Origin: Dyadobacter sp. UC 10
GTDB taxonomy: Bacteria > Bacteroidota > Bacteroidia > Cytophagales > Spirosomataceae
DNA length: 64,000 nucleotides
Reading direction: 5' to 3'
NCBI RefSeq assembly: GCF_008369915.1
Contig: NZ_VSRN01000001.1
Location: 1,830,001-1,894,000 of the forward strand
The notes beneath the pieces are model-generated. The model worked only from the letters and a program-made list of their open reading frames with translations, made no database searches and was not told where the DNA came from. Position numbers and translations under genes: made by a program. Positions 22,937 through 31,540 of the stretch are shown here, piece by piece (the first letter of the stretch is position 1; each line of letters begins with the position of its first letter).

Positions 22937-25900
22937 TTAGAAACCGAAACGTAAGCCCACCAGGTAGGATTTGGAAACCGGATAAGCGCCTTCATCCACA
23001 CCCATGTGCTTGTCTTCGTTATCATTACTGGATCTTCTAAGGTTAATGTCAGGGTCAAGACCAGTATATTTTGTGAATGTGAAAAGGTTCTGTCCCTGCA
23101 CATAAACTTGTGCCGAATTGATCTTTATCTTTTTCAGAAGCACGGAAGGTAGCGTGTAAGTCAGCTGGATATTCTTGATACGGAAGTAAGAACCGTCTTC
23201 CAGGAAGTAAGAAGAAACCTGCTGGCTGGTCGCATCGCTGGAATTCAGCCTTGGTAATTTCGCATCATCACCCGGTTTTTTCCAGGAGTTGTAAAGCATA
23301 TCCTTGGATCTGTTGCCCTGGAATACGTTGAAATCAGTCCAGTATCTCACATAGTTGAAGATCTCATTGCCCTGCACACCCTGTCCGAATACAGTCAGGT
23401 CAAAAGCTTTATAGCCCACATTCAAATTCACACCATAGTTGAAATCCGGGTGAGGATTTCCGATTATCGTTCTGTCGGCGGCTGTAATGATTCCGTCACC
23501 ATTTGTATCGCGGAATTTGAAAGTACCTTCACGCGTATACGAACCAAACTTAGGCGCTGCATCTGCTTCCGCTTTATCCTTAATTACGCCGTCAACATAA
23601 TAACCATAGTAACTGGCGATAGGAGAACCCGCCCTTGTGGCCGACATCGCGGGAAGCCGGGTTGCAAATCCAAAAATTGTAGCGCTAGGGTTGTTGTTCA
23701 GCTTGATCACTTCGTTTTTGTAGTGCCCAAAATTTACGCCGACCATATAATAGAAGTCGCCTTTTTTATCGCGGAAATTCACACCGACATCAAAGCCTCT
23801 GTTACGAACTTCACCGATATTGGTATAAGGAATAGTACCTGTACCTGCAGTTCTTGGAATCGCGATCTGAGTTAACATATCGCTTGTTACACGATTGTAC
23901 AAGTCGAGCACGACTTCCATTTTATTGTTCAGCAAAACCGCATCCAAACCAATGTTGGTAGAAGTATTGGTTTCCCATTTACCATTTGCGTTTCCGAACT
24001 GAACCAGGTCAAACCCGCCGACGATCGACGTTCCCGTTCCATTGATATCATACGCATTGTTCTGAGGATCAGGCGCATAAAGAGTATATGCGTTGTACAC
24101 ATTCGGGATGAGCTGGTTACCCGTTTTACCCCATCCGAAACGAATTTTCAGATCGTCCAATACCTTTTTGGTAGGCTTCATAAAGTTCAGCTCTGTCATA
24201 CGCAACCCCACAGAGAATGCAGGGAAGATACCGTAACGGTATGTTTCGGAAAAACGGGAAGATCCGTCGCGGCGCAATGTAAAGTCTGCCAGGAACAAAT
24301 CTTTGAAACCGTAGTTAATCTTACCAAACTGCGAAAATAATGCGCTTCGTGTGGCTCCTGCACCTGCATTAGCCAAGCCTGCAGCTGAACCTGCGTCCAG
24401 ATAGCGGTAGTCAAGATCGTCGAATGCAAAACCACTTCTGCTAGCCTGAAAACGTGCAGAGTAAGTTTTTACCGCCTCAGTTCCAAGAAGTACGTTCAAA
24501 TTATGCGAACCGAAAATCTTGCCATAGTTCAATGTGTTAAACCAGGTGATCGACCGGTCCAGGTCATTAATGACGTTCATACTATTTGAATTACGTGCCT
24601 CAGCAGCCTCGATATCCCGGTGGAAATACTCCGAGCGGTTCGATTGATTGTATTCCAGACCAAAGCTGGTACGGGCAACAAGACCAGGCAAAATGTCTAC
24701 CTGCGCATACATATTACCGAACACGTGCGTGCCTTTGGTAATGTTGTCTTTTTCACGATACAAGCGCGCCAGCGGGTTCGGGGCATTGCCCAGGTTGCTT
24801 CCACGGCTACCGGCAAATCCGTTATAATCTGAAGTATTATTACCTCCCAGTGCAGCAGGACCGCCTGTTACGTCAAAAACCGGAATAATCGGATGGACGC
24901 GGATCGCGAACATGATCGGGTTACCTTCGTCGTTGTTCGTAATTCCCTGCCTTTCATCATAAGAGAAAGTCAGGTTTTCTCCTACGGTCACTTTTCCTTT
25001 TGTGAATTCGGTGTTTGCACGGATCGAATAACGTTTGTAGTTGGTATATCTTAAAATACCATCCTGCTTGAAATAGTTGGCCGAAATTGCATACTTGGCT
25101 GATTTAGAGCCACCTGATGCACCGATCTGATAGTTGGAAATAGGGGCCGGGTCGAAGATCACGTCCTGCCAGTCAGTTCCCTCCTTGTTTGCCTTTGTGA
25201 AGTTGAACGCTGTCTTGCCAAGGTTTGGATCTGCGATATCATTGGTGTAAGTATAATTTTCAGGCAGGGTTCCAAAAACGTTTGGATAAATGTAGTCGGC
25301 GATGGTCTGCTCTCCATTTGGACCGAATTTATATTGTACCGAAGGAGAAGTCGCGGTCGGATTTTTTCCCGCGCCGAGATCAGCCTGATAAAGATATTCA
25401 CCCAGTTCTCTGGTATTGAGCAGATCCAGCATTTTGCCAGGACGCTGCGTGCCGGTGTAAAAATCGAAAGTAATGCTCGGCTCGCCTGGCTTTCCTTTTT
25501 TCGTTGTAATGATCACAACACCGTTCGCTGCCCGCGCACCATAGATCGAAGCAGCAGAGGCATCTTTTAATACCTGCATGGATTCAATATCGTTCGGGTT
25601 CAGCTGGTTGAGCGTGCCTTGTGTCGGTACCCCGTCAATCACATAAAGCGGACTGTTGTTGTTGATCGAGCCAAACCCACGGATACGTACCATTGTTCCA
25701 CCTCCCGGAGAGTTATCATTTCCGACTGTTACCCCAGCCGCACGCCCTTGCAGCATTTGAGTAACACTGGCTGTCGGTACGGCAGTCAGTTCTTTTGGAT
25801 TGATAACCGTGACAGCCCCGGTAATATCCTGCTTACGCTGTGAGGCGTAACCGGTTACAACCACCTCTGTCAGGCTTTTGATGTCATCGGCCAGACTTAC

Positions 25901-26197
25901 ATCGATCACCGATTTCGAACCAACGGTAATCTCCTGTTTAATGTAGCCGATAGAAGAATAAACCAAAACTGCATTGGCGGCATTGACCTGGATCGCATAC
26001 TTTCCTTCGGAATCGGTCACGGTTCCGGTGTTGGAACCCTGTAGCTGCACATTTACTCCCGGAATCCCGGCACCGTCGACAGAAGAGGAGACTTTTCCGG
26101 TGACCTGTTTGTCTTGCGCATAAACCGTGCTGCTGTTCAGCAATGTCCATAGCAATAAGGTTACGGAAGTCAAAAAGACTCGTAAATTTTGTTTCAT
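22937..26197 (-). CDS. SusC/RagA family TonB-linked outer-membrane receptor
   Basis: 1086 residues from ATG 26197 (MKQNLRVFLTSVTLLLW, signal peptide ending VYAQ). An upstream in-frame start at 26266 would add 23 residues with no signal character. Order: carboxypeptidase-like beta-sandwich (about 30-115), plug domain with TEVVVTGYASQRKQDITGAV and VIDGVPTQGTLNQLNPNDIE, and a 22-strand barrel ending in GLRFGF. Energised by TonB, it imports material captured by the SusD partner. It is the first gene of the pair; a TATTTTTG -7 box lies upstream. Confidence 0.96.
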   Translation of the reverse strand: MKQNLRVFLTSVTLLLWTLLNSSTVYAQDKQVTGKVSSSVDGAGIPGVNVQLQGSNTGTVTDSEGKYAIQVNAANAVLVYSSIGYIKQEITVGSKSVIDVSLADDIKSLTEVVVTGYASQRKQDITGAVTVINPKELTAVPTASVTQMLQGRAAGVTVGNDNSPGGGTMVRIRGFGSINNNSPLYVIDGVPTQGTLNQLNPNDIESMQVLKDASAASIYGARAANGVVIITTKKGKPGEPSITFDFYTGTQRPGKMLDLLNTRELGEYLYQADLGAGKNPTATSPSVQYKFGPNGEQTIADYIYPNVFGTLPENYTYTNDIADPNLGKTAFNFTKANKEGTDWQDVIFDPAPISNYQIGASGGSKSAKYAISANYFKQDGILRYTNYKRYSIRANTEFTKGKVTVGENLTFSYDERQGITNNDEGNPIMFAIRVHPIIPVFDVTGGPAALGGNNTSDYNGFAGSRGSNLGNAPNPLARLYREKDNITKGTHVFGNMYAQVDILPGLVARTSFGLEYNQSNRSEYFHRDIEAAEARNSNSMNVINDLDRSITWFNTLNYGKIFGSHNLNVLLGTEAVKTYSARFQASRSGFAFDDLDYRYLDAGSAAGLANAGAGATRSALFSQFGKINYGFKDLFLADFTLRRDGSSRFSETYRYGIFPAFSVGLRMTELNFMKPTKKVLDDLKIRFGWGKTGNQLIPNVYNAYTLYAPDPQNNAYDINGTGTSIVGGFDLVQFGNANGKWETNTSTNIGLDAVLLNNKMEVVLDLYNRVTSDMLTQIAIPRTAGTGTIPYTNIGEVRNRGFDVGVNFRDKKGDFYYMVGVNFGHYKNEVIKLNNNPSATIFGFATRLPAMSATRAGSPIASYYGYYVDGVIKDKAEADAAPKFGSYTREGTFKFRDTNGDGIITAADRTIIGNPHPDFNYGVNLNVGYKAFDLTVFGQGVQGNEIFNYVRYWTDFNVFQGNRSKDMLYNSWKKPGDDAKLPRLNSSDATSQQVSSYFLEDGSYFRIKNIQLTYTLPSVLLKKIKINSAQVYVQGQNLFTFTKYTGLDPDINLRRSSNDNEDKHMGVDEGAYPVSKSYLVGLRFGF

Positions 26198-26250
26198 AAA
26201 ATAGGGATGTTTGAATGTTAAATATGTATTACTAATAGTCAATATAATAT

Positions 26251-26258
26251 CAAAAATA
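26251..26258 (-). promoter_or_regulatory. -7 promoter box for susC
   Basis: TATTTTTG on the minus strand matches TAnnTTTG and predicts a leader of about 50 nt before ATG 26197. Confidence 0.4.
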
Positions 26259-26459
26259 CAAATCAAAAAGACATTACAAGGTATGTTTTGGTATATAACA
26301 ATGAATAAATTGTAATATACACATGGTTACAAATACCCGATTTCCGGTTAATATCCTAATTGGCAACGTTTGCATTACAATAGAAAATCACAGAATATTT
26401 CAATAATCTAAATGTCGAATACTAATAGGAATGTTATAAAATTTATGCAACTCAAGGTG

Positions 26460-26467
26460 TATTTTTG
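26460..26467 (+). promoter_or_regulatory. -7 promoter box for uvrA
   Basis: TATTTTTG matches TAnnTTTG, 59 nt before the TTG start of uvrA. No exact -33 TTTG at ideal spacing. Confidence 0.4.
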
Positions 26468-26526
26468 TGGTTAGTCCATAGACGCGACCCGCAGAAAATA
26501 TTTATTCATCACCATCAACTAAAGTA

Positions 26527-29379
26527 TTGGAACATCTGAATGCGACAGAACTTGCAGGGCAGGATCTCATTGAAGTAGAGGGCGCCCGCGAGCATAATCT
26601 CAAAAATATTGACGTCAACATCCCCCGCAATAAACTGGTGGTTGTGACAGGAATAAGTGGCAGCGGGAAGTCTTCCCTGGCTTTTGATACCATTTATGCC
26701 GAAGGCCAGCGGCGTTATATGGAGAGTTTTTCTTCTTATGCAAGAGGTTTTATAGGTGAAATGGAGCGTCCCGATGTGGACAAGATCAGCGGGCTTTCGC
26801 CGGTTATCAGCATTGAACAGAAAACCACCTCGCGAAATCCGCGCTCTACGGTTGGCACAGTTACCGAAATCTATGATTTTCTGCGCCTTTTGTATGCCCG
26901 GGCTGGTGAGGCATATTCGTATGTAACTGGAAGAAGGATGATCAAACAGTCTCAGGATCAGATTGTCAACCAGCTTTTATCCCAGTTTGTAAATAAAAAG
27001 ATAGTACTGCTGGCTCCGGTCGTGAAAGGCAGGAAAGGACATTACCGGGAGCTATTTGTCCAGATTACCCGTCTAGGCTATACGAAGGTGCGCGTCGACG
27101 GTGAAGTGCTGGATATTACGCCCAAAATGCAGCTTGACCGCTACAAGGTACACGATATCGAAATTGTGATCGACCGGATTATTCCGAAGAACGAATCGGA
27201 AGACAGCCAGTCACGGTACCGGCTAAGCCAGTCGGTAGCAACTGCGATCAAGCAGGGAAAAGGGGCATTGATGGTTTTGGATGAAAAAGGGGCAACTTAC
27301 TATTTCTCTCAAAACCTGATGGATCCCGAATCGGGTATCAGTTACGACGATCCGGCACCTAATGCATTTTCTTTCAATTCACCTTACGGCTGGTGCCCTA
27401 CCTGCCAGGGCCTGGGAATGATCGAGGAGATTACAGAAGAATCTATAATCCCCGATAAAGCTTTGAGTATCAGTAAAGGCGGAATTGCACCAATGGGTGA
27501 ATACCGGGAAGCCTGGATATTCAAACAACTTGAGGTATTACTTAAACCTTACAAAATCACGCTGCAAACTCCACTTAATAAATTTCCCGAAGAAGCAGTT
27601 AAGCTGGTTCTCTATGGAAGTGAAGATGCTGTGCCTGTACCTTCGAAAAAGTACCCGGGGACCGAATGGGAGACGAAGTTTGACGGTATTATCAATTTTC
27701 TGAAAAGGCAGCAGGAAAGCGGGAATGATAAGATACAGGATTGGCTGAAAGACTTTATGTCGATCCGCACTTGTCCGGAATGCGATGGAAAAAGGCTAAA
27801 AAAAGAATCGCTGCATTTCAGGATCGACGGAAAGGACATTTCGGAATTATCGAATAGCGACGTACGTGAACTGGCTGACTGGCTGGTGAACCTGGAAGAC
27901 CGGCTCGAAGAAAGACAAAAAGTGATCGGGCACGAAGTACTGAAGGAGATCAGGAAACGAGTTGGTTTTTTGCTGGATGTAGGATTGGACTACCTCACTT
28001 TAAACCGGGCACTGAGAACTTTATCCGGAGGAGAAGCGCAGCGGATCAGGTTGGCAACGCAAATCGGTACGCAACTTACCGGAGTTCTTTACATTATGGA
28101 CGAGCCGAGTATCGGGCTGCACCAGCGTGATAATGTGCGGCTTATCAATTCCCTGAAAAGCCTGCGTGACCTTGGCAATACGGTTTTGGTCGTGGAGCAT
28201 GACAAAGATATGATGCTCGCTTCTGACTACATTCTGGATATTGGACCAGGCGCTGGCCGTCACGGCGGAAGTGTGGTAGGCGCCGGCTCGCCGGAAGTTT
28301 TTTTGAAAAACGGATCACTTACAGCTGAATACCTGAGCGGCCGGGAGGCTATTGAAGTTCCACGAAAGCGCAGGAAAGGTTCTGGACAGTCGATTTCGTT
28401 GAAAGGCTGCACAGGACATAATCTTAAAAACGTGAATATGTCGTTTCCGCTGGGTACGATGATATGTGTGACAGGTGTAAGCGGAAGCGGAAAATCCTCG
28501 CTGGTTCATGAAACGCTCTTCCCGCTTTTAAACGCCCATTTTTATAAGTCAAGAAGAGAACCTCTGCCTTACAAATCGGTGGAAGGATTGGAGCATATTG
28601 ACAAGGTAATTGAAGTAGACCAATCGCCGATCGGGCGGACTCCGCGTTCAAATCCTGCTACCTATACCAATCTTTTTACAGATATCCGCACACTTTTCGC
28701 GGAACTTCCGGAGTCCAAAATCCGGGGGTATAAGCCGGGCCGGTTTTCATTCAATGTAAAAGGCGGGCGCTGTGAAGACTGTGAAGGTGCCGGAATGAAG
28801 AAGATTGAAATGGATTTTCTGCCCGATGTGCATATCAACTGTGAAACCTGCAAAGGAAAACGCTTCAACCGGGAAACTTTGGAAGTGAGGTTCAAGGGAA
28901 AATCGATTGCAGATATTCTGGATATGACTGTAGAAACTGCATTGGAGTTTTTCGAGAATATGCCAAGATTACTCCGCAAAGTGCAGACCCTGAATGATGT
29001 AGGGCTCGGCTATATTACCCTCGGGCAGCATGCGACTACACTTTCGGGAGGCGAGGCGCAGCGTGTGAAACTATCTGAGGAATTGTCGAAACGCGACACA
29101 GGAAAAACGCTTTATATCCTCGATGAACCCACCACCGGTCTGCATTTTCAGGATATCCGGCATTTGCTGAATGTTTTGAATAAACTGGTCGAAAAGGGAA
29201 ACACTGTTTTGATCATTGAACATAACCTGGATGTAATTAAGGTCGCTGATCATATTATAGATGTCGGTCCGGAAGGTGGTGCAAAAGGCGGACGCATTAT
29301 TGCAGAAGGCACTCCCGAAAAAGTGGCGAAAGTGAAAGGGAGTTTTACAGGGCATTTCCTGAAAGAAGAGCTCAAATAG
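26527..29379 (+). CDS. uvrA: excinuclease ABC subunit A
   Basis: 950 residues. Damage-recognition ATPase of nucleotide excision repair, loading UvrB at lesions. The start is probably TTG at 26527, since no in-frame ATG precedes [19 protein letters not shown]. Two ABC ATPase modules are complete: Walker [10 protein letters not shown] (about residue 40) and GVSGSGKSS (about 655), signatures [12 protein letters not shown] and [12 protein letters not shown], and Walker [13 protein letters not shown] and [12 protein letters not shown]. Zinc fingers [16 protein letters not shown] and [16 protein letters not shown] are present. Single gene, convergent with the LytTR gene with no gap. Confidence 0.97.
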   Translation: MEHLNATELAGQDLIEVEGAREHNLKNIDVNIPRNKLVVVTGISGSGKSSLAFDTIYAEGQRRYMESFSSYARGFIGEMERPDVDKISGLSPVISIEQKTTSRNPRSTVGTVTEIYDFLRLLYARAGEAYSYVTGRRMIKQSQDQIVNQLLSQFVNKKIVLLAPVVKGRKGHYRELFVQITRLGYTKVRVDGEVLDITPKMQLDRYKVHDIEIVIDRIIPKNESEDSQSRYRLSQSVATAIKQGKGALMVLDEKGATYYFSQNLMDPESGISYDDPAPNAFSFNSPYGWCPTCQGLGMIEEITEESIIPDKALSISKGGIAPMGEYREAWIFKQLEVLLKPYKITLQTPLNKFPEEAVKLVLYGSEDAVPVPSKKYPGTEWETKFDGIINFLKRQQESGNDKIQDWLKDFMSIRTCPECDGKRLKKESLHFRIDGKDISELSNSDVRELADWLVNLEDRLEERQKVIGHEVLKEIRKRVGFLLDVGLDYLTLNRALRTLSGGEAQRIRLATQIGTQLTGVLYIMDEPSIGLHQRDNVRLINSLKSLRDLGNTVLVVEHDKDMMLASDYILDIGPGAGRHGGSVVGAGSPEVFLKNGSLTAEYLSGREAIEVPRKRRKGSGQSISLKGCTGHNLKNVNMSFPLGTMICVTGVSGSGKSSLVHETLFPLLNAHFYKSRREPLPYKSVEGLEHIDKVIEVDQSPIGRTPRSNPATYTNLFTDIRTLFAELPESKIRGYKPGRFSFNVKGGRCEDCEGAGMKKIEMDFLPDVHINCETCKGKRFNRETLEVRFKGKSIADILDMTVETALEFFENMPRLLRKVQTLNDVGLGYITLGQHATTLSGGEAQRVKLSEELSKRDTGKTLYILDEPTTGLHFQDIRHLLNVLNKLVEKGNTVLIIEHNLDVIKVADHIIDVGPEGGAKGGRIIAEGTPEKVAKVKGSFTGHFLKEELK

Positions 29380-30114
29380 CTACATCCATTTACTTAAAAA
29401 CTGGTTGAAATTCTCTTTGTACTGGTCGCTGACAGGGATGGTAATCGCTCCGATCTGGATCGTATTCTTGGTCACTGCGCTGATCTTATCGAGATTGACA
29501 ATGAAAGACCGGTGTACGCGCATGAACCTGGAAGCCGGAAGTTTTTCTTCCAAAGCTTTCAGGCTCGTGAGTGACAAAGTGGGTTTCGGATCCGATTTGA
29601 GGTGGACCTTCACATAATCTTTGAGTCCCTCCATGTACAAAATTTCATCGTAAGCAATCCGTACAAGCTGGTATTCAACTTTCAAAAACAAGTACTCATC
29701 CTTGTTTTCCACGGAGCCTGCCGACGATGCTTTTTGCAAAAGTTCGGCATAAGCCTGCGCTTTTGATGCAGCACGGAGGAACTCTTCATAATTAAAGGGT
29801 TTTAGGAGATAGTCAATAGCGTCGACCCGAAAGCCATCGAGGGCATATTGGTTAAAAGCGGTTGTAAATATGATCCTGGGAGCTCTTCCACCCGCCTTTT
29901 CAATGACCCGGGCCAGTTCGATTCCGGTAAGATCTGGCATTTGAATATCCAGGAATATCAGGTCAATCTGCTGATTGTGGATGATCTGCAGCGCCTCCAC
30001 GGCACTGGAATATCTACCTGTAAGAGACAGGAACGGTGTTTTTTCGATAAATGCGCAAACTAAACCGAGTGCCAGCGGCTCATCGTCTACGGCAATACAT
30101 TTTAATACGTTCAT
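29380..30114 (-). CDS. LytTR-type response regulator
   Basis: 244 residues. Receiver domain (1-120) with acidic pocket VDDEP at 9-13 and the phospho-accepting D56 in LIFLDIQMPD; Lys of the pocket in DYLLKPFNYEEF. The C-terminal LytTR DNA-binding domain (about 140-244) includes FLKVEYQLVRIAYDEILYME split across strands and FMRVHRSFIVNLDKI. It acts with the sensor kinase encoded immediately upstream, overlapping by 4 nt. Targets are unknown; the outer-membrane receptor gene divergent from the kinase is an obvious candidate. Confidence 0.93.
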   Translation of the reverse strand: MNVLKCIAVDDEPLALGLVCAFIEKTPFLSLTGRYSSAVEALQIIHNQQIDLIFLDIQMPDLTGIELARVIEKAGGRAPRIIFTTAFNQYALDGFRVDAIDYLLKPFNYEEFLRAASKAQAYAELLQKASSAGSVENKDEYLFLKVEYQLVRIAYDEILYMEGLKDYVKVHLKSDPKPTLSLTSLKALEEKLPASRFMRVHRSFIVNLDKISAVTKNTIQIGAITIPVSDQYKENFNQFLSKWM

Positions 30115-31187
30115 GCCGTTTGCAATTCCAGATGTACTTCAAATTCTTTTCCGGCCTTATTCTCGTTCACTTCCAACTGGTATTTCCCAGGGTATAGCAA
30201 GTCAAGGCGTCGCTGCGTATTGGCTAGTCCGATGCCGTTACTTTCGTCAAGGATTGCCCTTTTGTCTGGGAAAAGCGTATTTTTTACTTCTACAAATATC
30301 TTATTATCGCCCTGGCTGATCCGGATATCGATCTGGCTCGGCTGAACTGCGCTTACTCCATGCTTGAATGCATTCTCAATAAAAGGCAAAAACAACATAG
30401 GCGCGATCGACACATCGTGCAATGGATTCGGCGGGTCCAGGTGGACGGTTACCTTGTCTGTCAGTCGCAACTGCATCAGTTGAATGTAATCCTGCGCGAA
30501 TGCAATTTCCTGGCTCAGCAATACCGTACCGTGCTGTGTTTCATACAATACATAGCGCATCATCCTGGAAAGCTTGTGCAGCGCTTCCCGCGCAGCTTCC
30601 ACGTCTATTACCGTTAATGCGTAAATGTTGTTTAAGGTATTAAAGAAAAAGTGCGGGTTAATCTGTGCTTTCAGAAATGAGAGCTCGGAGTTGATCTTCT
30701 CCTTTTCCAGGTTCTGGCGATACTGCTTGTCCATTTGCGCCCCCCGCACAGCCGCAATACTGGTACTTAATCCGATGACCATCAATGCAGTGATCATGGC
30801 AAAATTGTCCAGTTTCTCAGCCCGCTTTTTAGGTCCGTTTGCTTCCCGTGCCAATCGAAACGCACTTTCCATCTGGCCTCCGAAACCAATATAATTCTTC
30901 ACCTGCTCCATGGCGAAAGCCATGACAAAGACCGACGCGACATTCAGTAGGATGAATTTTACATATTTGTTTTTGGCAAGATACCGGGGAAACCAGAAGT
31001 AATAATTAATATAAAAGATAGTCACCAGCAATGTAAACAGCACGGCCTGCTTCACCCAAAATGCTACCGGAAACTGAATTTGCCAGCTAAGTGGCTGCCA
31101 CATCAGGAACATGGCCAGAAAGCCCCATCCCAGCAGGTGCAGGAGGAGTGGAGGGAATTTTCTGGCTGCGCGCGTATCCATTTTCAA
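30111..31187 (-). CDS. LytS-like sensor histidine kinase
   Basis: 358 residues. Four predicted membrane helices in the first 170 residues, with no large sensor loop, then the His_kinase domain: LSFLKAQINPHFFFNTLNNIY carries the phospho-accepting His, and the ATPase part shows APMLFLPFIENAFKHGV (N box) and GIGLANTQRRLDLLYPG (G box). Length is typical of the Bacteroidota LytS class that senses envelope state or small ligands. Overlaps its response-regulator gene by 4 nt. Confidence 0.92.
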   Translation of the reverse strand: MKMDTRAARKFPPLLLHLLGWGFLAMFLMWQPLSWQIQFPVAFWVKQAVLFTLLVTIFYINYYFWFPRYLAKNKYVKFILLNVASVFVMAFAMEQVKNYIGFGGQMESAFRLAREANGPKKRAEKLDNFAMITALMVIGLSTSIAAVRGAQMDKQYRQNLEKEKINSELSFLKAQINPHFFFNTLNNIYALTVIDVEAAREALHKLSRMMRYVLYETQHGTVLLSQEIAFAQDYIQLMQLRLTDKVTVHLDPPNPLHDVSIAPMLFLPFIENAFKHGVSAVQPSQIDIRISQGDNKIFVEVKNTLFPDKRAILDESNGIGLANTQRRLDLLYPGKYQLEVNENKAGKEFEVHLELQTA

Positions 31188-31540
31188 TCGGTTAGGTTTA
31201 TGTCAATCATCCCGACATACAACACAATCTTACAGGGAAATTATCAAATACCCTATTTCAATCGATCAACGCGCGATGAATGCCGACTGATCCGCATGCA
31301 GAATCTATTAACCGAAAACGCAGGATGATGGGTTATTTGTTGTCGGATTGAGCTGAACCAGTGCATTTTGTGACCGCCAGTCGACTTTTTTCATCGGCAA
31401 TACCGCGCGACTTGATCGTTTGAAACGCCCCTTTGATCGGTACATTACCTGTTTCTATCTATTCCTCTTTTTTCAGCCGGCATTAGGTACTTATTTTGAA
31501 ATTCGAAGTAGAACATCACTTATAATATTCAAACCCAACC
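31188..31540. other. divergent intergenic region, kinase and outer-membrane receptor
   Basis: 353 nt between the kinase gene (minus) and the receptor gene (plus), with no gene seen. It should hold both promoters, although I find no exact TAnnTTTG box; TTATTTTG near 31491 is one base off. LytTR proteins often bind paired direct repeats, but none was recognised by eye. Confidence 0.4.

Larger units (their letters stand above)
26198..26526. other. divergent promoter region between susC and uvrA
   Basis: AT-rich 329-nt gap with no gene seen. It holds the susC -7 box (26251-26258, minus) and the uvrA -7 box (26460-26467, plus). No obvious operator or riboswitch-like folding was noticed. Confidence 0.6.
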